Assembly: GCA_026391215.1 (NCBI GenBank)
Contig: JAPLDX010000090.1
Span: forward strand, 1-64,000
Reading direction: 5' to 3'
Length of the DNA: 64,000 bases
Source of the DNA: Bacteroidia bacterium
Lineage (GTDB): Bacteria > Bacteroidota > Bacteroidia > Bacteroidales > VadinHA17
Shown here: one piece after another, positions 38,598 to 45,892 of the stretch
How positions within the stretch are numbered: position 1 is the stretch's first letter
How the letters are laid out: the number at the start of each line of letters is the position of its first letter
Translations under genes and position numbers: made by a program
The notes under the pieces: model-generated
Told to the model about the DNA's origin: nothing
Database searches by the model: none
What the model saw: only the letters and a program-made list of their open reading frames with translations

Positions 38598-40030
38598 GTT
38601 AATCCTGATTCTTTTACTATCCTTTCCACAACATCTTCCCAGCCCAGAGTCATAAGATGTATTCCATTTACTCCTTTCTTCCCTTTGAGTGATTCTATGA
38701 TTTCCAGCACTATCTGTATTCCTTCCTCTGCTGCTCCGTCTCCTGCCTTCTCCATACGCTTCAGAACATTCTCCGGTAAAAAGACTCCCGGAACTTTGTC
38801 ATGAAGGTATCTGGCCACATTATAACTTTTCAAAGGTGCGATGCCAACCAATATGAAGACCTTTTTAAGCACATCTCTTTTATCCAGCTCTTCCATCCAA
38901 TTGCTCAGCCTTGAAGGTTCAAAAATGATATTTGTCTGGAAGAACTGTGCGCCTGCATTGACTTTTTTATGATCTCTTATAGCTTGCAATTCAGGATCGG
39001 ATGCAAATGGCGATGTTGCTGCGCCAAGAAAATACATGGGAGGATATTTTATATTTCTTCCATCAAGATAAATACCTTCATCTCTCATTTTCCTCAGTAT
39101 CCATAGCATCTGGACAGAATCTATATCAAGAAGATTCATCTCTGCAGTTGGTGCCGGGCCAACTTTCGGGCTGTCGCCTGTTACGCACAGAATATTTTTC
39201 ACTCCGAACTGGCTGGAACCTATTACTGTGGACTGAAGCCCTATGCGGGTGGTATCGCGGGCAGCTATTTGCAGTACAGGTTCAACATGCAGGTCATTTG
39301 CCACCCTGCAGCATGCCAGGCTCGACATTTTAGGATTTGCTGAAGCAGCGTCAGTAAAATTAATAGCAGTTACATAAGGCCTTACAAGCTCAATATCCCT
39401 GATAAGTTTTCCTGAAGCTGCACCCAGCGGAGGTATTACCTCCGTGGCAACTATAAATTCACCGTTCCTTAATTTTGTTTCCAGATTTGAAGCAGGTTCC
39501 TGATAAGAGGCAGGATGAAAATCAGAATCCCCGGCCCACCATTCCGGCTGCCGGATAGTTTTGAAAACAGAATCCCAGGTCCTGTCGCTCTTTTCCTTGT
39601 CTCTTGATAAGTATCCACTCAGAAATGAAACAGTACCAACCTTTCTCACCTGGCGTATCACTTCTCCCCAGGTTTCAGTTCCGACCTTGTTATAGTCGAG
39701 AGGGGGTAATACCTCAAGAAGGGTTTCCTTGCGTCCTGTTTTCAGCGCTCTTTTATAAATGGCGTACCAGATGCAATCACGTGTCTCATCTACGTAACAT
39801 TTTTTTTCAGGTGTTACTCCTCCGCAGGGTCCGTTTCTCAATCCTTTAGGACACTCCATCGGACAGATCATGGCTGTCTCCTGCAAGAGGCAATTTCCGC
39901 ACATTCTGCAGCCAAAAACAGGTCCTTTGATAATTAGTTCTGTTTTGGCAAGGAGTCTTCGGCCGAATTTTTCCTTCTTAAAGGGATAAAAGGCAGGCTG
40001 CCATCTGCGGGAGGGTTTGATACCTGACAT
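38579..40030 (-). CDS. Methylenetetrahydrofolate reductase fused to an MTHFR_C (MetV-like) domain
   Basis: 483 residues. The N-terminal part (about 20-160) is the cysteine-rich MTHFR_C/MetV domain, visible as CRMCGNCLLQ, CPMECPKGLRNGPCGG, expected to bind a metal or Fe-S centre. The C-terminal part (about 180-480) is the MTHFR TIM barrel: EVIPPLGAASG, NFTDAASANPKMS, and NILCVTGDSPKVG. It would make or oxidise methyl-tetrahydrofolate. In acetogens MetV and MetF are separate subunits; here they are one chain. It overlaps the pterin methyltransferase stop by one base, so translation is coupled. The last five codons come from the repeat. Confidence 0.88.
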   Translation of the reverse strand: MSGIKPSRRWQPAFYPFKKEKFGRRLLAKTELIIKGPVFGCRMCGNCLLQETAMICPMECPKGLRNGPCGGVTPEKKCYVDETRDCIWYAIYKRALKTGRKETLLEVLPPLDYNKVGTETWGEVIRQVRKVGTVSFLSGYLSRDKEKSDRTWDSVFKTIRQPEWWAGDSDFHPASYQEPASNLETKLRNGEFIVATEVIPPLGAASGKLIRDIELVRPYVTAINFTDAASANPKMSSLACCRVANDLHVEPVLQIAARDTTRIGLQSTVIGSSQFGVKNILCVTGDSPKVGPAPTAEMNLLDIDSVQMLWILRKMRDEGIYLDGRNIKYPPMYFLGAATSPFASDPELQAIRDHKKVNAGAQFFQTNIIFEPSRLSNWMEELDKRDVLKKVFILVGIAPLKSYNVARYLHDKVPGVFLPENVLKRMEKAGDGAAEEGIQIVLEIIESLKGKKGVNGIHLMTLGWEDVVERIVKESGLTDPQTP

Positions 40031-40869
40031 TATTGCCGGCTCTGGAAATATTCAACAAATCTTACTGCATAGTCATCCCTCCCAAGGACCAGGTCTGTAG
40101 CACGTACCATAGCAGTTATTTTTTCGGGATTGGCGATGGGACATGTCAGCCCGTTATAGATTGACAGAGCCATATATGATGCATTCAATGTCTCCCTGTC
40201 GGGTAATCCGAAAGAAATATTGCTGGCGCCCTGGGTAATATTATGGCCCAGCTTCTGATGCACAAGCCTCATTGTTTCCAGGGTTACCATGCAGGCTTTC
40301 TGATCAGCGCTTACTGCCATAGCCAGAGGGTCAATAATAACATCCTCTGCTTTAATCCCGGCTTTTATAGCTCGTTCAATTATTTTTTCCGCAACTGCTA
40401 CTCTTTTTACCGGGTCATTCGTGATTCCTTCCTCGTCCATGCATAATCCTATAATTGCAGCACCATACTCCTTTGCTACCGGCAGAAGAGCTTTCATTGA
40501 AGCCTCTTCACCGTTTACTGAATTTATAAGACATTTGCCCTCTGCTGCTTTTAGAGCAGCCTCTATGGCTTTTGGATTCGGTGAATCCAGACACAGGGGA
40601 ACTTCAAATTTATCCTGAAGCCTTTTTACGGTTTCCGCAAGCAGCTTCACATCATCCACACCGGGAAATCCGACATTCACATCAAGCACATCAGCACCTG
40701 CTTTAATCTGACATTCTGCAAGTTCGAGAACATATTCAAAATTTCCTTCCAGGAGGGTGGAAACCAGCTTTTTCCTCCTGGTTGGATTTATGGATTCACC
40801 TATGATAATGACAGGGCCGCTGGTATCAATTATAACTTCCTTGTACCTCCCCTTAAGAATTGTTTTCAT
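40030..40869 (-). CDS. Methyl-THF:corrinoid methyltransferase (pterin-binding, MtvA/MtgA-like)
   Basis: 279-residue TIM-barrel of the pterin-binding/DHPS-like family, moving a methyl group between tetrahydrofolate and a corrinoid protein. Matching features: IIGESINPTRRK at the start, AGADVLDVNVGFPGVDD, the CLDSPNPKAIEAAL strand, NSVNGE, and ITQGASNISFGLPDRETLN, which carries the pterin-site Asn typical of AcsE/MtgA. It lies 16 bases after the corrinoid-protein gene and overlaps the MTHFR gene. DHPS is excluded by the corrinoid neighbours and the NISFGLP motif. Confidence 0.88.
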   Translation of the reverse strand: MKTILKGRYKEVIIDTSGPVIIIGESINPTRRKKLVSTLLEGNFEYVLELAECQIKAGADVLDVNVGFPGVDDVKLLAETVKRLQDKFEVPLCLDSPNPKAIEAALKAAEGKCLINSVNGEEASMKALLPVAKEYGAAIIGLCMDEEGITNDPVKRVAVAEKIIERAIKAGIKAEDVIIDPLAMAVSADQKACMVTLETMRLVHQKLGHNITQGASNISFGLPDRETLNASYMALSIYNGLTCPIANPEKITAMVRATDLVLGRDDYAVRFVEYFQSRQ

Positions 40870-40885
40870 TTCGCGTATTTTCCAG

Positions 40886-41554
40886 CTAAGATACTATTTG
40901 GTTCAAATAATTTACTGCTCCCTGCGGGTCGGGAGAATAATAATCTGCTCCTATTTTTTCACAATATTCCTTAGTGACAGGTGCACCACCAACGAGAATT
41001 TTAATGCCGGATTTTTTTTCACGGATAGCCGTGACGGTTTTCTTCATGTTTTCCATGGTTGTGGTAAGCAAGGCTGAGAGACCTATTACTGCTCCGGGAT
41101 TTTCATCAATGGCTTTAATGAACTTATCTGTCCCTACATCCACTCCAAGGTCTATCACTTCCCATCCTCCTCCCTCGATCATCATAGCCACAAGGTTTTT
41201 ACCTATATCGTGCAGGTCACCTGCTACGGTACCGATAATAAATTTCCCTTTCCTCTTGGCTTCTCCTGACTGGAAAAATGGTTTAAGATGTTTCATAGCG
41301 CTGCTCATAGATTTAGCTGCCATTAACATCTGGGGCACATAAATTTCCTTCCTGCTGAATTTGTCCCCGACAATTGCCATTGCAGGAATCAACGCCTTTT
41401 CAAGAATATCACCAGGCTTCATTCCATCGTCGATGGCCTTCCTTGTCAGTTCATCGGCTCCATCCTGGCCTTTCATATCTGGTGGATAAGGAGATGCTTT
41501 ATCTATTTTACCAAATTCAACACAACTGGAAATCTTACTTAAAATATCATCCAT
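40886..41554 (-). CDS. Corrinoid protein (MtbC/MtvC-like)
   Basis: Two-domain methyl carrier of 222 residues. N-terminal helical cap about 1-100 (AIDDGMKPGDILEKALIPAM), then a Rossmann B12-binding domain with the axial-ligand motif DLHDIG (Asp113, His115, Gly118), followed by VGLSALLTTTM-type (IGLSALLTTTM) and GGAPVT loops. It accepts methyl groups from a substrate-specific methyltransferase and passes them to tetrahydrofolate, or the reverse. It is the first gene of a four-gene operon. No substrate methyltransferase (MtaB, MtvB or MttB type) or homocysteine methyltransferase is found nearby. Confidence 0.92.
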   Translation of the reverse strand: MDDILSKISSCVEFGKIDKASPYPPDMKGQDGADELTRKAIDDGMKPGDILEKALIPAMAIVGDKFSRKEIYVPQMLMAAKSMSSAMKHLKPFFQSGEAKRKGKFIIGTVAGDLHDIGKNLVAMMIEGGGWEVIDLGVDVGTDKFIKAIDENPGAVIGLSALLTTTMENMKKTVTAIREKKSGIKILVGGAPVTKEYCEKIGADYYSPDPQGAVNYLNQIVS

Positions 41555-41637
41555 AGATTATCTGTATTTGAAAAAGACAAAATTATGATAATAGATCAGT
41601 GTTTACTTTGATTCTGTATCAAATTTAGTAATTAATT

Positions 41638-41656
41638 TAATTTTGCAACCGATTGC
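41638..41656 (+). promoter_or_regulatory. -7 element overlapped by a LacI-type operator
   Basis: TAATTTTG (41638-41645) fits the -7 box; TTTG at 41617-41620 is a possible -33 with short spacing. GCAACCGATTGC at 41645-41656, the inverted version of the site at 24791, begins on the last base of the -7, so a bound repressor would sit on the transcription start. It lies between the corrinoid operon and the propeller gene and could affect either. Confidence 0.68.
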
Positions 41657-41743
41657 AATTATTTTTTTAAGATTTTTATACTGTAAGTTGATTATCTTTA
41701 TTACAATAGCATATATTTTACAAAAGGGTAAATTCTGTTATAT

Positions 41744-43267
41744 ATGAAATACTTTGTGATTTTGGCTTTAAGCTGTTTCTTCAGCCTTGCTTCCGCTCAG
41801 AACATGGATACAGGAATCTTTCAGAACAGTAAAGATATCGGGAATCCTAAGAATCCCGGTTCTGCACTCTATGATGCAGCAGACCAAACCTATACCCTGA
41901 AAGGTTCAGGCTATAACATATGGTTTGAGAGAGATGAATTCCACTTCCTCTATAATGAAATAAAAGGGGACTTTATCATGACTGCCAATTTTAAATTTAC
42001 AGGCGATGGCAGTAACCCACACAGAAAGACCGGATGGATGCTGCGTGCATCGACAAATGATGATTCGCCGCATATCTCGGCCGTCCTTCATGGTGACGGT
42101 CTGACAGTGATGCAATGGAGAGACTTCGCCGGAGCTCCAATGAAAGATCCCGAAGACGAGGTGTTTGCAAAAGGATCCGGCTATGAAATCATCCAGATAG
42201 AACGTGCCGGCAAGATTATTTTCATGAGGGCAGCACACCAGGGAGAGCCACTTGAAACAATCGGATCATACGAAATGATGAACCTTCCTGATGAGATTAT
42301 AGCAGGACCTTTCATCTGCTCCCATGATTCTGATATTGTTGAAGAAGCAACTATATGGAACGTCCGCATTGATAAACCTGTCGGAGATAACCTTAATCCC
42401 GGCAGAGAAGGTTCTTCCGGATGTCGTCTTGAAACGATGGATGTCTTTGACGGCAAGAGAACTATTATATTTGAGAAGGCAGGCAGGTTTGAAGCTCCAA
42501 ACTGGATGCCCGATGGCAAAAAGCTCCTTTTTAATATGGATGGACTGCTGTATAAAATACCGGTGACCGGAGGAGAAATTGAAAAGCTAAATACTGGTTT
42601 TGCCGACAGGAACAATAATGATCATGGCATTTCATTCAATGGTAAATTACTGGCTATCAGTCATCAGCGCGAAGGTTTGCCAGGAGGTGGCTCAACAGTT
42701 TATGTTCTTCCGCTTAAGGGAGGCACTCCCCGCATGGTAACTGAAAACACTCCCTCATACTGGCATGGATGGGCACCAAATAATAAAGAGGTGGTATATG
42801 TTGCCCAGCGGAATGGTAAAAATATCTATAACATTTACAGGAATTCAATAAAGGGAGGCAAAGAGGTTGCTCTTACCGACATCGGGCCCGGTGAGCATGT
42901 GGATGGATGTGAATATTCTCCTGACGGTAAATATATTTATTATAATGGCAGCCATACCGGGAACATGCAGATCTGGCGCATGAAACCTGACGGTACGGGC
43001 AGAGAACAGCTTACTTTCGATGAATATAGAAACTGGTTCCCCCATATTTCAACCGATGGCAAATGGATAGCTTTCATTTCATTCCCTCCTGATATAGAAA
43101 AAAACAGCCACCCTTCGTACAAACGGGTCATGCTCAGGCTGATGCCTGTGACAGGAGGTCAGCCAAAGGTTATTGCATATCTTTACGGCGGACAGGGAAC
43201 AATTAACGTTCCCTCCTGGTCCCCCGACAGCAGACATATTGCATTTGTCAGTAATTCAGGGAAATAG
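41744..43267 (+). CDS. Secreted concanavalin-like plus TolB-like beta-propeller protein
   Basis: 507 residues with signal peptide (1-18). The N-terminal part (about 25-210) resembles a DUF1349/laminin-G-like beta-sandwich (KGDFIMTANFKFTGDG, RKTGWMLRAS). The C-terminal part (about 235-505) is a WD40-like/TolB propeller with repeated PDGKKLLF, PDGKYIYYNG, TDGKWIAFIS and PDSRHIAFVS strands. It is not the Tol-Pal TolB itself. The LacI-type site on its promoter suggests carbohydrate binding in the xylan regulon. No catalytic motif is seen. Confidence 0.78.
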   Translation: MKYFVILALSCFFSLASAQNMDTGIFQNSKDIGNPKNPGSALYDAADQTYTLKGSGYNIWFERDEFHFLYNEIKGDFIMTANFKFTGDGSNPHRKTGWMLRASTNDDSPHISAVLHGDGLTVMQWRDFAGAPMKDPEDEVFAKGSGYEIIQIERAGKIIFMRAAHQGEPLETIGSYEMMNLPDEIIAGPFICSHDSDIVEEATIWNVRIDKPVGDNLNPGREGSSGCRLETMDVFDGKRTIIFEKAGRFEAPNWMPDGKKLLFNMDGLLYKIPVTGGEIEKLNTGFADRNNNDHGISFNGKLLAISHQREGLPGGGSTVYVLPLKGGTPRMVTENTPSYWHGWAPNNKEVVYVAQRNGKNIYNIYRNSIKGGKEVALTDIGPGEHVDGCEYSPDGKYIYYNGSHTGNMQIWRMKPDGTGREQLTFDEYRNWFPHISTDGKWIAFISFPPDIEKNSHPSYKRVMLRLMPVTGGQPKVIAYLYGGQGTINVPSWSPDSRHIAFVSNSGK

Positions 43268-43341
43268 ACAGCAGATAATCATATATTGAATAAAAACTTC
43301 GTGAATATAAAAAAAGAATTTACTTTGCTTCGGGTAAACTA

Positions 43342-44064
43342 TTGCTAATGATATTCTCAGGTCTCTATACAATTCTTACAGTACCCGTTTACGGAATACT
43401 ATATGTCTTTACTGCATTAGGGGTCCTTATGGCCATGTTTTTATCGATAATAAATGCCAAAAGACCGGTATTCTTCCTGTCACGGATATGGGCCAAATCG
43501 GTATTTCTCCTTATGGGAAAATCCATACATGTCACCGGCAGGGAGAATATAAATAAAAAAGATAAATACATACTGATAGCAAATCATGCCAGCCTTTTTG
43601 ATATAGTGGCAATTATGTCAGTTTACCCTGAGGTTTCATGGTTCGGACATGAACGTCTTTTAAAGGTACCGGTATTAAGCAGTTTCCTGAAAATGACAGA
43701 TTATGTTCCATTCAGGGATCCAACGGTCACAAACACACGCCATATGCTTGAACAGCTGATGGATAGAGCAAACAACAGGTCGGTGGCTTTGTTCCCGGAA
43801 GGCACAAGAACTACAAGTGGCAAGATCAATCCATTTTTCAGAGGCTTTATTTACTTATTCCGGTCCAGGGAAATAGGCCTATTGCCTGTCACTCTAAATG
43901 GTTTTTATGATTTCAAGCCAAAAACAAGGTTCTACATCAATTTCGGGAAAAGGCTTGAAGTGATAATCCATAAACCTATACCAAGGGAAGATCTTATAGA
44001 TAAAGATGACAACGAGATAGTTGAAACAGTTAAAACTGTAATAGAATCAGCATATCATAAATGA
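43342..44064 (+). CDS. 1-acyl-glycerol-3-phosphate acyltransferase (PlsC), second copy
   Basis: 240-residue membrane acyltransferase with an N-terminal hydrophobic hairpin (about 8-60). Motifs are canonical: NHASLFD near residue 76 (NHxxxxD) and FPEGTRT near 152. The start is either the TTG at 43342 or the ATG two codons later. It overlaps the following lipid kinase gene by four bases (ATGA), so the two are coupled and with the HAD phosphatase form a lipid operon. It is the more typical of the window's two PlsC proteins and may supply phosphatidic acid. Confidence 0.9.
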   Translation: MLMIFSGLYTILTVPVYGILYVFTALGVLMAMFLSIINAKRPVFFLSRIWAKSVFLLMGKSIHVTGRENINKKDKYILIANHASLFDIVAIMSVYPEVSWFGHERLLKVPVLSSFLKMTDYVPFRDPTVTNTRHMLEQLMDRANNRSVALFPEGTRTTSGKINPFFRGFIYLFRSREIGLLPVTLNGFYDFKPKTRFYINFGKRLEVIIHKPIPREDLIDKDDNEIVETVKTVIESAYHK

Positions 44065-45011
44065 AAGAATCAAAACAAATGGCAGAAGAAAAAAAAGAAA
44101 AGTGGGTTTTTATAGTTAATCCGATAGCGGGAAATGGATTTGCTTTATCCTTCGTTCCTGTAATAGAGAAGAAGATAAAGGAATTTAATATTGACGCGGA
44201 AATCCTCATGACAGAAAGGCCGGGGCATGCTTCAGAGCTTTCAAAGAGTTCCGCAGAAAAAGGTGCCAGGTATATTATCGGGGTTGGCGGCGATGGAACG
44301 ATTAATGAAATCGCCAGGCCTCTTATAAATAATAAGGAAGTTATCGTCGGTATTGTTCCGGCCGGAACTGGCAATGATTATGGGCAGATACCCGGATTCC
44401 CAAACCGGTTCAATGATAATGACTGGGAGATATTTTTCAGGAAAAACATTATCTCCCAGGATGTGGGAATCGTAAATGGCACAATTTTTCTGAACGGACT
44501 GGGAATTGGCTTTGATGCCGAAGTTGCAGCCCAGAACTATACCGAAGGAGGTAAAGTCAAAAAAGGAGGGGGTGATAAATACATCTGGCATATTGTGAAA
44601 ACACTTCTGCTTTTCAGGGAAAAAAGGATGTTAGTCATAAGCAACGGGGAACGTCATGAAACCGAATGCTTTATGAATACAATTTCTATCGGAAGACGGT
44701 TTGCCGGCAGCTTTTTTTTAACCCCAAAAGCAATAGCCAATGATGGCTTGCTGGATGTCTGCTCAATTAAAAAATTAAATCTTTTTCACAGGTTCAGACT
44801 ATTGCTGATGGTCCCGAAGGGCAATCATATTACTGACAAAAGGGTTAATTATTTTCAAACTTCATCCATTGACCTTGAATTCCCCAAAGAGGTCCCATAT
44901 CATGTTGATGGTGAAATGTATTATGCCAGAATATTCAAAATCAGGATTATCAAGGGAGGACTTAATATAATTTACAATCCTGACGGCAACCATTTCTTTA
45001 AAAGGACCTGA
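44061..45011 (+). CDS. Diacylglycerol/sphingoid kinase family lipid kinase (YegS/LCB5-type)
   Basis: 316-residue cytosolic or membrane-peripheral kinase with the DAGK catalytic fold: VNPIAGNG (20-27), GVGGDGTINEIA around 75-86 with the ATP-binding GGDGT, and VPAGTGNDYGQ. The C-terminal beta-sandwich ends with PYHVDGEMYY, which contains the conserved Asp-Gly-Glu. Members phosphorylate diacylglycerol, sphingosine or undecaprenol-type lipids. This organism also appears to make sphingoid bases (10.8 kb), so a sphingoid substrate is possible. It is coupled to plsC upstream and separated by one base from the HAD gene. Confidence 0.88.
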   Translation: MKESKQMAEEKKEKWVFIVNPIAGNGFALSFVPVIEKKIKEFNIDAEILMTERPGHASELSKSSAEKGARYIIGVGGDGTINEIARPLINNKEVIVGIVPAGTGNDYGQIPGFPNRFNDNDWEIFFRKNIISQDVGIVNGTIFLNGLGIGFDAEVAAQNYTEGGKVKKGGGDKYIWHIVKTLLLFREKRMLVISNGERHETECFMNTISIGRRFAGSFFLTPKAIANDGLLDVCSIKKLNLFHRFRLLLMVPKGNHITDKRVNYFQTSSIDLEFPKEVPYHVDGEMYYARIFKIRIIKGGLNIIYNPDGNHFFKRT

Positions 45012-45012
45012 T

Positions 45013-45669
45013 GTGAACAGCTATATTGCTTTCTTTGACATGGACCGGACCATAACAAAAGCGGTCAGCGGCAATGTGCTTGCATTGACTGCATACAGGA
45101 AAGGGCTGATGTCAAATTCTGACATGCTTTATGCTATATGGCTTCTGTTAGGTTATAAGTTATCCTTTAAGGATCCTCAAAAGATAATATATGAGATGGC
45201 TGGATGGGTTAAGGGCATTCCCGAAAAGACATTGAATGACCTTTCTGTTGAAATCACACATAAAACTCTCCTGCCTGCTGTATATCCTGATGCTATTTCC
45301 GAAATCAGAATGCACTCTGAAAATAAGGCAAGGACAGTAATCCTTTCATCCTCTCCTGCTCCTGTCTGCCGTGAAATGTCAAAAGCACTGGGCATTGATG
45401 ATTTCGTTTGTTCTGAACTTGAAGTAGCAGACGGTGTTCTTACGGGACGCTCCCTGAGACCTCTCTGTTTCGGCTCCGAAAAAGTCATCAGGATGAAAGA
45501 GTATTGTGAAATAAATAACACTGATCCCGGCAAGTGCTGGTACTATGGAGATTCAATAGCCGATTTCCCGGCTCTATCTGTAGTCGGCCATCCGGTTTGT
45601 GTCAATCCCGACAGGAAACTGCTTATAAAAGCCAGGGAGAACAGATGGAAAATATGTTACTGGGAGTAA
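45013..45669 (+). CDS. HAD-IB family phosphatase
   Basis: 218 residues of the SerB-like HAD-IB class. Motif I FFDMDRTIT (nucleophile Asp9 or nearby, general acid two residues later), motif II SSSP near residue 112, and motif IV GDSIADFPAL near 178 with the Mg-binding Asp pair. Many relatives (PGP phosphatase or lysophosphatidic phosphatase-like) act on lipid phosphates, and its place after plsC and the lipid kinase supports that over phosphoserine. The start is a GTG one base beyond the kinase stop. Confidence 0.84.
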   Translation: MNSYIAFFDMDRTITKAVSGNVLALTAYRKGLMSNSDMLYAIWLLLGYKLSFKDPQKIIYEMAGWVKGIPEKTLNDLSVEITHKTLLPAVYPDAISEIRMHSENKARTVILSSSPAPVCREMSKALGIDDFVCSELEVADGVLTGRSLRPLCFGSEKVIRMKEYCEINNTDPGKCWYYGDSIADFPALSVVGHPVCVNPDRKLLIKARENRWKICYWE

Positions 45670-45835
45670 ATACCCCCGGTCACACTAAAGTGTGACCTGC
45701 CCCCTAAAGGGGGCTTAATCTCTTGTATTACAGTGTATTAGATAATGGTTTATAGCCCCCCTGTAGGGGGGTCGGGTGGGTCGGGCTCAGGTGGGATTGG
45801 GGGGTCGGGCTCAGGTGGGATTGGGGGTCAGACGA
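45670..45835. repeat. C-run/G-run palindrome, copy 6, with a tandem duplication
   Basis: Contains GGTCACACT-AAA-GTGTGACC, CCCCCTAAAGGGGG, CCCCCCTGTAGGGGGG and then two direct copies of GGGTCGGGCTCAGGTGGGAT (about 45778-45828). It fills most of the space between the HAD and prolyl oligopeptidase genes, both on the plus strand. Confidence 0.72.
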
Positions 45836-45892
45836 AATTGATTAATTTTGATAATTATACTGTTTGAAAAATCTATTTAAACCATATTACCT

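Noticed and set aside
20803..41554. Transposon or phage boundary explaining the three deletions
   Set aside because: I saw no transposase, integrase, terminal inverted repeats or target duplications beside any of the three remnants.
41744..43267. Tol-Pal system TolB
   Set aside because: Only the propeller repeats match; the N-terminal domain and the absence of tolA/pal neighbours argue against it.
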